Of a stretch of DNA of 64,000 bases, positions 42,766 to 51,239 are shown piece by piece. The position numbers and the translations under genes are program-made. Position 1 is the first letter of the stretch. Each line of letters begins with the position of its first letter. Where the stretch lies: NCBI GenBank assembly GCA_964397045.1, contig CAYNHF010000016.1, positions 160,396 through 224,395 on the forward strand, written 5' to 3'. The notes under the pieces are model-generated. The model did not search any database, was not told where the DNA came from, and saw only the letters and a program-made list of their open reading frames with translations. Source of the DNA: CAYNHF01 sp964397045 (GTDB lineage: Bacteria; Actinomycetota; Acidimicrobiia; Spongiisociales; UBA5794).

Positions 42766-45528
42766 ATGCCCACATACGATCACCGAAGCGTGGAGCGCAA
42801 GTGGCAGGAGCGCTGGGAAGCTGAGGGCCTCTATCGGGCCACGGTGGATTGGGACCGGCCGAAGCATTACGCGCTCACGATGCTGCCCTACCCATCCGGG
42901 GATCTCCACATCGGCCACTGGTACGCGATGACTCCTTCCGATGCCCGCGCTCGATTCATGCGCATGAAGGGCTACAACGTCCTCTTTCCGATGGGGTTCG
43001 ATGCTTTCGGCCTGCCTGCGGAAAACGCAGCGGTGCAACGCAATATCGACCCCGCCACCTGGACGGCAGACAACATCGAGGCGATGCGTACCCAGCTGAA
43101 GTCGATGGGAACGATGTTCGACTGGGATCGCGAGGTCAACAGCAGCGACCCCTCCTACTACATGTGGAGCGAGTGGCTGTTCAAGCAACTCGTCGAAGGC
43201 GGCCTCGCCTACCGCGCAGAGGCCCTCGTGAACTGGTCCGACACCCTCCAGACGGTTCTCGCCAACGAGCAGGTGATCGACGGCAAGGACGAACGCACCG
43301 GGCAACCCGTCACGCAGAAGATGATGGAGCAGTGGTTCTTCGCCATCACGAAGTATTCAGACGAGCTGCTCCGCTACGAGGGAATCGACTGGCCAGAACC
43401 GATTCGACTGATGCAGACCAACTGGATCGGTCGGAGCGAGGGTGCAGATGTGGTCTTCCCGACCGAAACCGGGGACCAGATCGAGATCTTCACCACCCGG
43501 CCGGACACCCTGTGGGGAGCCACCTTCATGGTGCTTGCCCCCGAACACCGTTTGGTAGCACCACTGACCACACCCGAACAGGCGGACGCGGTCGAGGTCT
43601 ATCGAGCTGCTGCGGCCCGTCGGAGCGAACTCGAACGGATGACGGGAGAAGGCGACAAAACCGGCGTATTCACCGGTGGCTACGCCATCAACCCGGTGAA
43701 TGGGGAACGGATGCCGGTGTGGATCGCCGACTATGTGCTGATGTCGTATGGCTCCGGCGCCATCATGGCGGTGCCTGCCCACGATCAACGCGACTTCGAG
43801 TTCGCCAGGACGTTCGATCTCGCCATCGTTCCCGTGATCCGGCCGGAGGGCGGAGCTCCACTCGTCGCAGATGAGATGGTTGAGTCGTATGTCGGCCCGG
43901 GCTCGATGGTCGACAGCGACCCCATCAGCGGCGTCACCACCACAGATGCCAAGGGCCGCGCCAATCCCTCGATCGCCGCAGCCATCGACTACCTGGAGGC
44001 GGAGGGCATCGGGAACGAAGCGATCAACTACCGCCTGCGCGACTGGCTGATTTCCCGCCAGCGGTACTGGGGTGCGCCCATTCCCGCAGTACACCGTCAG
44101 GACGGAAGCATCGAAATGGTGCCAGATGACGAGCTACCGGTGTTGCTGCCGGCCGACGCCGAGTTCGTTCCGACCGGCCGCAGCCCCCTCACCTACGACG
44201 AAGGTTTCCTCAATACCACCGATAGCGAGGGCGAACCGGCGACGCGAGAAACGGACACCCTAGACACCTTCATGTGCTCATCTTGGTACCAGCTCCGCTA
44301 CCTCAGCCCGGACCACGACGAGGCGCCTTTCGACCCGGAAGAAGCCGCCTACTGGTTGCCGGTAGACACCTACACCGGAGGAGCAGAACACGGCACCATG
44401 CACCTGCTCTACACCCGGTTCTTCACTAAGGCGTTGCGCGACCTGGGACTCTTCGACGACACGATCGCCGCCATGAGGGCGCACGGCCGCGACCCAGACA
44501 CATTGTTCGACGAACCGATCCTCATGCTGCGCAACCAGGGCCAAATTCTCGGCGAGGAGCGAGCAGGTGATCGGGTGCTCATCGAAGGCTCACGAGTCGC
44601 GGGTGCCATCGTTGCGACCTCGGTCCGCGTCGATCCGGAAGCAGACGCAAGCGATGCCACAGTTGGCGGTGAACTGGTCAGGCGCACGGAGAACGTCCTC
44701 CAGGTCGAAACGGAAGAGGGCTTGATCACGGTCGAGGTGCCAGAGTCGGCGACGGTCGACATCGCCTCCATACCGGGGAAAAACGATATCACCCAACTGC
44801 GCCATCGGCTTGAAGTGCAACGGATGTCGAAAACCAGGGGGAACGTGGTCAACCCTGACGACTTCATCGATGAGTACGGCGCAGACACCGTCCGCACCTA
44901 CCTCATGTTCGCGTTCGAGTGGCAGAAGGGTGGACCGTGGGACAGCCGGGGTATTGCCGGGGCCGCCCGCTTCATCGCGGACGTATGGAAGCTCGGCAAC
45001 GCCGACTACGCACCAGGTGACGAAACGGACACTTCGGCCGACCTCGCCCTGCAGCGCAAGGTTCACCAGACCATTGCGAAGGTCGGCGCAGACATGGCGG
45101 ACTTCAAGTGGAATACCGCGGTGGCTGCGCTCATGACCCTGCGCAACGATCTCCAGGAGGCACGCCGCACCGGTGCCGTGTCGCAACAGACCTGGAACGA
45201 GGCGATCGATACGCTGCTGCTCCTCCTGGCGCCCATCGCACCCCACGTCACGGAAGAGCTGTGGCACGAGCGCGGTCGCGACGAGTCGATCCACCTTCAG
45301 GCCTGGCCGGAGGCCGACCCCGAGATCGCTCGCGACGAGAGGGTGACCATGGTGATCCAGGTGAACGGGAAGGTCCGAGACCGCCTCGAAGTAGATGCCG
45401 GAATCGACGAGGCCACGGCGACCGAAGTAGCTCTCGCTGCGGAGCGGGTTCAGTCGTGGCTCGCGAACGGTGAAGTCCGGAAGGTGATCGCTCGTCCTCC
45501 GAAACTGGTCAACATCGTCGTAGGCTGA
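42766..45528 (+). CDS. leuS: leucyl-tRNA synthetase
   Basis: Class I synthetase, 920 residues, editing-competent. The HIGH motif is at residues 48-51 (SGDLHIGHWYAMTPSD), the KMSKS loop is the variant RMSKT followed by RGNVVNPDD (bases 44821-44850), the CP1 editing domain lies in between (TTRPDTLWGATFMVLAP; Thr-rich region and the conserved Asp in GVFTGGYAINPVN), and a C-terminal domain follows. Start ATG 42766 with GATGAGGA upstream; the frame extends upstream but without homology. A roughly 80-residue insertion just before the KMSKS loop (bases 44520-44800) fits the leucine-specific domain. Confidence 0.96.
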   Translation: MPTYDHRSVERKWQERWEAEGLYRATVDWDRPKHYALTMLPYPSGDLHIGHWYAMTPSDARARFMRMKGYNVLFPMGFDAFGLPAENAAVQRNIDPATWTADNIEAMRTQLKSMGTMFDWDREVNSSDPSYYMWSEWLFKQLVEGGLAYRAEALVNWSDTLQTVLANEQVIDGKDERTGQPVTQKMMEQWFFAITKYSDELLRYEGIDWPEPIRLMQTNWIGRSEGADVVFPTETGDQIEIFTTRPDTLWGATFMVLAPEHRLVAPLTTPEQADAVEVYRAAAARRSELERMTGEGDKTGVFTGGYAINPVNGERMPVWIADYVLMSYGSGAIMAVPAHDQRDFEFARTFDLAIVPVIRPEGGAPLVADEMVESYVGPGSMVDSDPISGVTTTDAKGRANPSIAAAIDYLEAEGIGNEAINYRLRDWLISRQRYWGAPIPAVHRQDGSIEMVPDDELPVLLPADAEFVPTGRSPLTYDEGFLNTTDSEGEPATRETDTLDTFMCSSWYQLRYLSPDHDEAPFDPEEAAYWLPVDTYTGGAEHGTMHLLYTRFFTKALRDLGLFDDTIAAMRAHGRDPDTLFDEPILMLRNQGQILGEERAGDRVLIEGSRVAGAIVATSVRVDPEADASDATVGGELVRRTENVLQVETEEGLITVEVPESATVDIASIPGKNDITQLRHRLEVQRMSKTRGNVVNPDDFIDEYGADTVRTYLMFAFEWQKGGPWDSRGIAGAARFIADVWKLGNADYAPGDETDTSADLALQRKVHQTIAKVGADMADFKWNTAVAALMTLRNDLQEARRTGAVSQQTWNEAIDTLLLLLAPIAPHVTEELWHERGRDESIHLQAWPEADPEIARDERVTMVIQVNGKVRDRLEVDAGIDEATATEVALAAERVQSWLANGEVRKVIARPPKLVNIVVG

Positions 45529-45571
45529 ACTCGACCGTAAGCTGACGCCAGCAGCAAACACCGAGTGAGCC

Positions 45572-45739
45572 ATGCAAACCGTCGTTCAGAACCCGGCGCA
45601 ACCCCCGCGACCTATTGGACGTTCCGGGATCACCCAGCCAGAGCGCTCGGAGTACGTCGTCGCCGGGATCGCAGCCTTCATCGTCACGATGGACCTGATC
45701 CTGTTGCCCATGGCGATCGTTTCGTTCATCAAATTGTGA
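45572..45739 (+). CDS. small single-pass membrane protein, 55 aa
   Basis: ORF from ATG 45572 to TGA 45737-45739, starting 43 bases after leuS. The N-terminal half is hydrophilic and proline-rich (NPAQPPRPIGR), and the C-terminal half is one membrane helix (VVAGIAAFIVTMDLILLPMA) ending in a short tail. Codon use matches the neighbours. I do not recognise it; the lack of a good Shine-Dalgarno site is a caution. Confidence 0.5.
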   Translation: MQTVVQNPAQPPRPIGRSGITQPERSEYVVAGIAAFIVTMDLILLPMAIVSFIKL

Positions 45740-45764
45740 GATACACGACCGAGCCGACGTAGTA

Positions 45765-46559
45765 GTGGACGCCGATCGCTACACCCGATTCGAGCGAGAG
45801 ATCGCTGTGTGGGCGAAGCAGCATCCCGACGTGACCGGTCTTGTGGCGGTTGGCGCCGGGGCCCGGCAGAGCCACTCTCCAGACGAGTGGTCGGATCATG
45901 ACCTGTGGGTTATTGCCCTACCCCGAAGAGCGGAGGGACTGCGGGATGGCTCCTGGGTGCCGGACCCCGACCGGGTGGCTTTGCGATACCGCGAGAGCCG
46001 ACATGGCACGAACGTCATCTATGAGGACGGGCACCTGGTCGAGTTCGCCGTGTTCGAGCCTGAGGAACTGGTGGAGGCCCGAGTCAACGACTATCGGGTT
46101 CTGCTCGGAGGCGATGCACTCGAAGGACGTCTCGAGGGGATAGCGGCCGCGACGACAGCCGAAGGCCACGACCGTGCCAACGATGGTGCTCTGTTCGGTC
46201 GTTTCGTCGGCAGGTTGGTGATCGGCGTCTCACGCTTCGGCCGGGGTGAATACCTCAGTGCCGACGTCATGGTCCGTTCGGGTGCGTTGGATGCCTTGTT
46301 ACACATGGCCGTCAACTCCATTCCGCCGGCGGACACAATTCTGCTCGACAATCTCGACCGGTCCCGGCGCTTCGAGCGGACCCACCCGGCGTTGGCGATG
46401 CGGCTCCGGGATGCCCTGAGCCTCCCCCTTCTCGATACTGCGAACGAGCTGCTCACCATCGCGGACGAGGCACTCAGCGAACGCGCCCCCGGGTTCTCCG
46501 CAGACGCGATCACAGCGACGCGGAGGCTCATCTCACGAGCTTCCGCCGCAGATCGCTAG
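45765..46559 (+). CDS. nucleotidyltransferase-like protein
   Basis: 264 residues, GTG start. The N-terminal segment GLVAVGAGARQSHSPDEWSDHDLWVI resembles the Pol-beta nucleotidyltransferase core (G-S/A ... W-S-D-x-D-L) of aminoglycoside adenylyltransferase-like proteins; D-x-D would hold the metal. A helical C-terminal half follows, as in the two-domain proteins of that group. The usual GS pair is replaced by GAG, so activity is uncertain. Substrate unknown; resistance should not be inferred. It follows the small membrane protein by 25 bases. Confidence 0.6.
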   Translation: MDADRYTRFEREIAVWAKQHPDVTGLVAVGAGARQSHSPDEWSDHDLWVIALPRRAEGLRDGSWVPDPDRVALRYRESRHGTNVIYEDGHLVEFAVFEPEELVEARVNDYRVLLGGDALEGRLEGIAAATTAEGHDRANDGALFGRFVGRLVIGVSRFGRGEYLSADVMVRSGALDALLHMAVNSIPPADTILLDNLDRSRRFERTHPALAMRLRDALSLPLLDTANELLTIADEALSERAPGFSADAITATRRLISRASAADR

Positions 46560-46590
46560 GTGAGGCCGGTCCGCCCCTGGTCTTGCCGCT

Positions 46591-47004
46591 TCAACCGATC
46601 AGCAGGCGTGCCTCGCCGGCCCGCACCTGTAGCCGCATGCCGTCTTCGAGGATATCCGTCCCAGGGTGCAGTACCACGACCGGACACACCGTCCCGTACA
46701 ACTCCGCAGCCACGATCGCTCCGAGGGTGATGATCTCGTCGGGTTCCCCGAGCACTATCGCCGCCGGCCCGGTGCCGCGACGCAGAGCTTCAGCCAGGAC
46801 GGAAGACGATGAACTCGAGCCTCGACCCCCCGGCATCACTAGCAGGCGGCCCGTCACCGATCGACCCTGCTGGGGATGACGACCGATGATTTGTCCCGTG
46901 TCCGGATCGAGGCCGCCCCAGAAGCTCAGGGTCTCATCCAATACCAGGGCCTCCCCGGCTGCATCGCCGTCCACCAGCATCCGCACAGGGAGGGTCCTAC
47001 TCAC
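46591..47004 (-). CDS. aconitase X swivel domain, small subunit
   Basis: 137 residues from GTG 47004, eight bases inside the large-subunit gene. The sequence fits the aconitase X swivel (DUF126-like) subunit: ALVLDETLSFWGGLDPDTGQII, RHPQQGRSVTGRLLVMPGGRGSSSSSSVLAEALR, and VVLHPGTDI near the end. With the large subunit it forms a dehydratase of the aconitase superfamily. Characterised two-subunit aconitase X enzymes act on mevalonate-5-phosphate (archaea) or cis-3-hydroxy-L-proline (bacteria); which applies here is open. Confidence 0.85.
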   Translation of the reverse strand: MSRTLPVRMLVDGDAAGEALVLDETLSFWGGLDPDTGQIIGRHPQQGRSVTGRLLVMPGGRGSSSSSSVLAEALRRGTGPAAIVLGEPDEIITLGAIVAAELYGTVCPVVVLHPGTDILEDGMRLQVRAGEARLLIG

Positions 47005-48256
47005 TCCACAGCCCCTCGTCTCGGACCAATTCGCCGACAATCGCACTCTCGACACATTCACGAGTCGAGCCGAAAACGACATCGACGCCGATGTTTCCCG
47101 GTGCGTAGAACGCCCACTTCGCAGAGTCGGTCATCACCACCCGAATGGCCGGATCGAGTATCGGGGTCATGTAGGTGCACGTGTCGGTGACCAGGGTGAC
47201 CCCAGCGGCCTCCAATTCTGTGATGAGGTCTGGATGCGAGGCCGCCACATCGCGGCCGGTCGAAACAAAGGCTGCCACCCGTGGAGAGACCGATCTTCCG
47301 GCCAAACACTCACGGATCACCGCCAGTTCGGCAGCAGAAGCATGCGGGGTCCCCAGGCTCACAGCTTCGATCGCAGAAGAGGAGGTCGTAGTCAGGTCGT
47401 CCCGAGCCGCACCGAGCATGGCGACGTCCACCGCCACGACCTCATCGGCGAGCCCTCCCTGCAGCGCGGCGCCCAGCGTGGGCGCCTCCGGAGTGACTCC
47501 AACCACGTGAATCAGGGCCACCGCGCCTGTAGAGGCAGCTGCGGCGCCGAGTGCCTTGAGTCCGTCCTCTCCCACCCTTTCCAGCCCATCTACGACCGCC
47601 ACCCTGCTCCCCGCCCGTCGGCCGATCAGATGCCCCAGCACCGGCAGGATCACTTCAGATTCGCGTACCGCAGACGCCAGGCCGGACACGTCGAAAACCA
47701 CTCGTCCGCGGCGCTCCGCATCGAGGTGCAGACCCGCTGCCGGAACCCGCCCGGTGATCGCAGCGCAGATGTCGATGAAGTCGCCGTACCGGTTGGTCCT
47801 GGCTCCGAGCACCGAGTTGGCGTAGACAATGGCGTTGGACTCGGCCCACGCCACGTGTTCCCCGAATGCAGGCGGATCAGGCAGCTGGTACGGAGCGCAG
47901 GTCCAGGTGGGGCGGCAACCCAGGGCCAGATACGCATCCATCTGGGTCCGAGCAGCCCGTGCGACTACGGGATCGCCTCGATACAGCTCGGGATGCAGCA
48001 GATCCAGGGTGGCCACGTTGAGCGTCGTCGGAATCCGGACCTTGCCGCCAAGCTCCACCAAACGCTGCACGAAGTCGAGACCCGCCTGCCCGTGGTATAG
48101 GCAGCCGTCGATGTGGGCACGAGTCACATCGATCAACTCTTCCGCGCCACCGATCTCGGCCATCCGGATGATGAGGCGCATCGCCAACGCGGCAGCCTGG
48201 CCCCCGTCGCCGGCGAGCAACGCCCGGTCGGCGCGGCTCAGCTCCAACCTGGTCAC
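46997..48256 (-). CDS. aconitase X catalytic (large) subunit
   Basis: 419 residues, GTG start overlapping the pyrophosphatase stop (GTGA). Recognisable AcnX landmarks: WAESNAIVYANSVLGARTNRYGDF, HVVGVTPEAPTL, VTDTCTYMTPIL with a cysteine that probably binds the iron-sulfur cluster, and TDSAKWAFYAPGNIGVDVVF near the C-terminus. Unlike canonical aconitase it works with a separate swivel subunit. Its co-translation with a pyrophosphatase is unusual and may point to a PPi-producing pathway, possibly isoprenoid precursor synthesis; this is inference only. Confidence 0.87.
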   Translation of the reverse strand: MTRLELSRADRALLAGDGGQAAALAMRLIIRMAEIGGAEELIDVTRAHIDGCLYHGQAGLDFVQRLVELGGKVRIPTTLNVATLDLLHPELYRGDPVVARAARTQMDAYLALGCRPTWTCAPYQLPDPPAFGEHVAWAESNAIVYANSVLGARTNRYGDFIDICAAITGRVPAAGLHLDAERRGRVVFDVSGLASAVRESEVILPVLGHLIGRRAGSRVAVVDGLERVGEDGLKALGAAAASTGAVALIHVVGVTPEAPTLGAALQGGLADEVVAVDVAMLGAARDDLTTTSSSAIEAVSLGTPHASAAELAVIRECLAGRSVSPRVAAFVSTGRDVAASHPDLITELEAAGVTLVTDTCTYMTPILDPAIRVVMTDSAKWAFYAPGNIGVDVVFGSTRECVESAIVGELVRDEGLWSE

Positions 48257-48873
48257 GCCATCGACTGATCGAAAGCGTGGTGGTAGTCCTCGATTGCCGC
48301 GTCCACCACCGCCCAGGCGTGCTCTCGCCCATACGCACTAGGGATCGACACCGGTGACTCCTGGTCTCCCGGCATGATCTTGTAGGTGAGAAAGTAGTGC
48401 TCGAGGCGGTTGACGAGTCCTGCGGGTAACTCGCTCAGATCGTCGCGATCGCCCCAGAGTGGATCGTCCTCGAGAATGGCAATGATCTTGTCATCTGCTT
48501 CCCCTCCATCCAACATCTGGAGGCCTCCAACCACCTTGGTGCGCACGATGATTTCGGCCCTAGCGATCGGGCGCTCCGAGATCACACAGATGTCGAGCGG
48601 GTCACCGTCTCCGACGGTCGCACCCGGACTCAGCACCCGGACCCCCTCCGCGCAGTAAGTCTGGGGGATGAAGCCATACAACGTTGGCGGCGAGCTGCTG
48701 CTGCGCTGAGGGCGATCGACAACCGTGTAGCCGGTCAGCTTGTGCACCTCGTATTTGACGACGTCGTACGGCGTGATCTCGATGTATGCGTTGACCCGTT
48801 GCGGCGGTGCCGGGCCCACCTCGAGACCATGCCAGGGATGGGGTCGCCACTGGTAAAACGGCTGGTCGCCCAT
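48253..48873 (-). CDS. ppa: inorganic pyrophosphatase (family I)
   Basis: 206-residue family I pyrophosphatase that hydrolyses PPi to two phosphates with Mg2+. Signature parts are present: YIEITPYDVVKYEVHK near the N-terminus, the metal site GDGDPLDICV (D-x-D-P-x-D), and GGLQMLDGGEADDKIIAI. The EYDK-like substrate residues lie around KYEVHK. It is unlike the short bacterial Ppa (about 170 residues) in having an N-terminal extension with PHPWHGLEVG, as in larger bacterial homologues. Start overlaps the upstream 43-codon ORF (TGATG); its stop overlaps the AcnX gene. Confidence 0.88.
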   Translation of the reverse strand: MGDQPFYQWRPHPWHGLEVGPAPPQRVNAYIEITPYDVVKYEVHKLTGYTVVDRPQRSSSSPPTLYGFIPQTYCAEGVRVLSPGATVGDGDPLDICVISERPIARAEIIVRTKVVGGLQMLDGGEADDKIIAILEDDPLWGDRDDLSELPAGLVNRLEHYFLTYKIMPGDQESPVSIPSAYGREHAWAVVDAAIEDYHHAFDQSMA

Positions 48874-49004
48874 CAGGAGGCCAGGGTGGGCGGCAAGCCG
48901 ACCTCGACCCGGCGGTCGGGCGCGAGGTCGAGTTCCCGCTGCACCGAGGCCCGCAAGAGGTGCCGCTTGAGCGCAACACTGCAGGCACTGAGATCTTCGG
49001 CCAT
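48873..49004 (-). CDS. 43-codon ORF upstream of pyrophosphatase
   Basis: Small ORF starting MAEDLSACSVALKRHLLR and ending just where ppa begins (TGATG). GGGGAG lies a few bases before the ATG, so ribosomes should load here and couple to ppa. The predicted peptide is soluble, partly helical, with no motif I recognise. It may be a real small subunit or only a translational leader. Confidence 0.45.
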   Translation of the reverse strand: MAEDLSACSVALKRHLLRASVQRELDLAPDRRVEVGLPPTLAS

Positions 49005-49027
49005 GACTCTCCCCATTCTGGATCCGC

Positions 49028-49783
49028 CTAAGCGTTGACCGCAGCGTCCATCATGCTCACCGCCACCGGGGTCGGGAACAGCTCCCCGAAACCCATGAAG
49101 ACCGAAAACACCGTGCATGCCCCGTCGCGATACGCAACCATGTCGAGGAATATGGTGAGCTCGACGCCCTCCATCTCCACGACCCAGGTGATCGACGTTC
49201 CAAAATCACCCGATCCCAGGAGATACTCTCCGACCCGGTAATCTGCAGACGCACCCTCCGGGAGCTGGTCTTTCAGTAGCTCGAACGACGACGCTGCCAC
49301 GCACTCGCGCCCGATGGTCGTGCCGAGCACAGTTTCGAGCACCGAGTACGCATCGGCCGCAGCGTTCTCAGACTCAAAGACGCGGACCTCAACAGATGCG
49401 CTCGCACCGAGCGGAGATTGGCCGGTGACCGGTGCGGTTGCCGAGGTGTTGATCGCCGCCACGCTGAGGTCATCGACAGTCGCGATGTCGAACGAGCCGC
49501 CCTCGAGACAGGGCGCGAAAAGAACCTCTTGTTCGATCATCTGGTCCGATGCGAGCGTGTCGGTGACCAGAACGGTCCAACCGTCTGGGACGGCTTCCAC
49601 TACGGCGTCACTTTTGGCGGCGGCAACTTCGGCGTCTCCTGATGCCGGCGCGGTTGTCTCTGTGGCCCCGGAGTCGTTTCCGGCCGTTGACGCCGCCGTC
49701 GTCGTAGTGCCGTCTCCATCATCCCCGCAGGAGGCCGCGACGAAAGCAAGAACGATGACCAAAGAGATGAGAATGCGCTTCAT
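49028..49783 (-). CDS. predicted lipoprotein
   Basis: 251 residues. The signal peptide MKRILISLVIVLAFVAASCG ends in a lipobox (VAASC), so the protein should be lipid-anchored outside the membrane after diacylation of that Cys. A Thr/Ala/Asp-rich linker (GTTTTAASTAGND) follows, then a globular domain (from about residue 55: AVVEAVPDGWTVLVTD) that I do not recognise. Two further cysteines (APCLEGGS, REC) could form a disulfide. It stands alone between the pyrophosphatase cluster and the divergent paa operon. Confidence 0.75.
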   Translation of the reverse strand: MKRILISLVIVLAFVAASCGDDGDGTTTTAASTAGNDSGATETTAPASGDAEVAAAKSDAVVEAVPDGWTVLVTDTLASDQMIEQEVLFAPCLEGGSFDIATVDDLSVAAINTSATAPVTGQSPLGASASVEVRVFESENAAADAYSVLETVLGTTIGRECVAASSFELLKDQLPEGASADYRVGEYLLGSGDFGTSITWVVEMEGVELTIFLDMVAYRDGACTVFSVFMGFGELFPTPVAVSMMDAAVNA

Positions 49784-49884
49784 GGGCCGAGCCTACATGG
49801 TTACCGGCCATGCCAGCAGTTCCGTCATCTCCGGAACCGTGGTGCGCTGCGGTTCTCACTACCCCGGCCGGCACCTTCGTCTCC

Positions 49885-49898
49885 AACGAACGTTCGTT
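49885..49898. promoter_or_regulatory. palindrome upstream of paaA, candidate TetR operator
   Basis: AACGAACGTTCGTT is a perfect 14-bp palindrome 46-59 bases before the paaA ATG (49944). TetR-family regulators bind such sites, and a TetR gene ends the paa operon. The link is inference from position. Confidence 0.55.
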
Positions 49899-49943
49899 TG
49901 TTAAGCTGCGGCTCGCAGCCGGTATTGGATGGGAGTGGCGAGC

Positions 49944-50888
49944 ATGAAAGACCACGCGGGCGAAGCTCGCTTCGAGGCAACGATCGATGCCGACGACAAG
50001 GTCGAGCCTCGGGACTGGATGCCAGACGGCTACCGCAAGACACTCATCCGCCAGATCGCGCAGCATGCCCATTCCGAGGTCATCGGCATGCAGCCCGAGG
50101 CGAATTGGATCACGCGTGCCCCGACGCTCATCCGCAAGGCGATCCTCATTGCCAAGGTCCAGGACGAAGCCGGGCACGGGTTGTACCTCTATTCGGCGGC
50201 TGAGACGCTCGGGACGTCCCGAAACGAACTGGTTCGCCTCCTCCATGCCGGCAAACAGAAGTACTCCTCGATCTTCAACTATCCCACCCTGACGTGGGCA
50301 GACATCGGTGTCATCGGCTGGCTCGTAGACGGCGCAGCAATCGTCAACCAGATCGCATTACAGCGCACTTCCTACGGCCCGTACGCTCGAGCGATGGTGA
50401 AGATCTGTAAGGAAGAGAGCTTTCACGCCAGGCAGGGCTACTCGATCCTGCTGGCGCTCAGCCGCGGCAGCCAAGAGCAGCGCGCCATGCTCCAGGACGC
50501 GGTGAATCGATGGTGGTGGCCTTCGCTGATGATGTTCGGACCGCACGACGGTGAGTCCACCCATACCGAGCAATCCATGGCATGGAAGATCAAGCGGGTC
50601 ACCAACGACGAACTGCGCCAGATGTACGTCAACCAGACCGTACCCCAGGGCCACTACCTCGGCGTCACCTTCCCCGACCCGGAACTGACGTTCGACGAAG
50701 CCACCAACCACTGGGTGATCGGCGAGATCGACTGGGAAGAGTTCTGGGCCGTGATTCGCGGCGACGGGCGGATGAACCGGGAACGCGTTGGTCACAAGGT
50801 GCGGGTATGGGATGAGAATGAGTGGGTGCGCGAGGCAGCCACCGCCCATGCAGCCAAGGAAGAAGCTCGCCTCGCCGCAAGCGCCTGA
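49944..50888 (+). CDS. paaA: 1,2-phenylacetyl-CoA epoxidase subunit A
   Basis: Catalytic, diiron oxygenase subunit of the PaaABCE complex, which epoxidises the aromatic ring of phenylacetyl-CoA. About 314 residues from ATG 49944, chosen because GGGAG lies nine bases before it; ATG 49929 is five codons upstream. Ferritin-like helices carry the metal ligands: QPEANWI, KVQDEAGHGLYLYSAAE (ExxH), and KEESFHARQGYSI (the second ExxH). NRWWWPSLMMFGPHDGES is a well-conserved stretch. First gene of the operon, with a palindrome before it. Confidence 0.95.
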   Translation: MKDHAGEARFEATIDADDKVEPRDWMPDGYRKTLIRQIAQHAHSEVIGMQPEANWITRAPTLIRKAILIAKVQDEAGHGLYLYSAAETLGTSRNELVRLLHAGKQKYSSIFNYPTLTWADIGVIGWLVDGAAIVNQIALQRTSYGPYARAMVKICKEESFHARQGYSILLALSRGSQEQRAMLQDAVNRWWWPSLMMFGPHDGESTHTEQSMAWKIKRVTNDELRQMYVNQTVPQGHYLGVTFPDPELTFDEATNHWVIGEIDWEEFWAVIRGDGRMNRERVGHKVRVWDENEWVREAATAHAAKEEARLAASA

Positions 50889-50900
50889 GAGGAGCCGGCA

Positions 50901-51239
50901 ATGTCCTATGAAGTCCCTTTGGCGCCTGGAGAGCAGGTCGCAGACATCGAACGCACCAGCGACGATCATGGCTGGCCTCTGTGGGAGGTGTTCGTTCGCC
51001 CAAAGCGCGGCCTGAACCACACCCATGCCGGTTCGCTGCACGCGCCGGACGCCGAGACCGCGATCCAGAATGCTCGCGATGGCTACACGCGCAGAGCCGA
51101 GGGGGTGAGCATCTGGGTGATCCCTTCCAAGGAGATCCATGCTTCCGACGATGCAGCTGCCATGTTCGATCCCTTCACAGACAAGCCCTACCGCCACCCG
51201 ACGTTCTATGAGATTCCAGACGAGGTGGGCCAGTTGTGA
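50901..51239 (+). CDS. paaB: 1,2-phenylacetyl-CoA epoxidase subunit B
   Basis: 112-residue small structural subunit needed for the epoxidase complex. WPLWEVFVRPKRGLNHTHAGSLHAPDAETAIQNARDGYTRR is the recognisable core, then SIWVIPSKEIHAS. It has no catalytic site of its own and bridges PaaA-PaaC dimers. It starts 12 bases after paaA; its stop overlaps the paaC start (GTGA). Confidence 0.93.
   Translation: MSYEVPLAPGEQVADIERTSDDHGWPLWEVFVRPKRGLNHTHAGSLHAPDAETAIQNARDGYTRRAEGVSIWVIPSKEIHASDDAAAMFDPFTDKPYRHPTFYEIPDEVGQL

Noticed and set aside
44590..45573. 327-codon open frame antisense to leuS
   Set aside because: It is a mirror reading of a highly conserved synthetase in GC-rich DNA, without family motifs or a start signal.
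45765..46559. Aminoglycoside resistance gene
   Set aside because: Only the general nucleotidyltransferase fold is suggested, and the GS pair is replaced; the kinase-like gene at 36356 is likewise not evidence of resistance.
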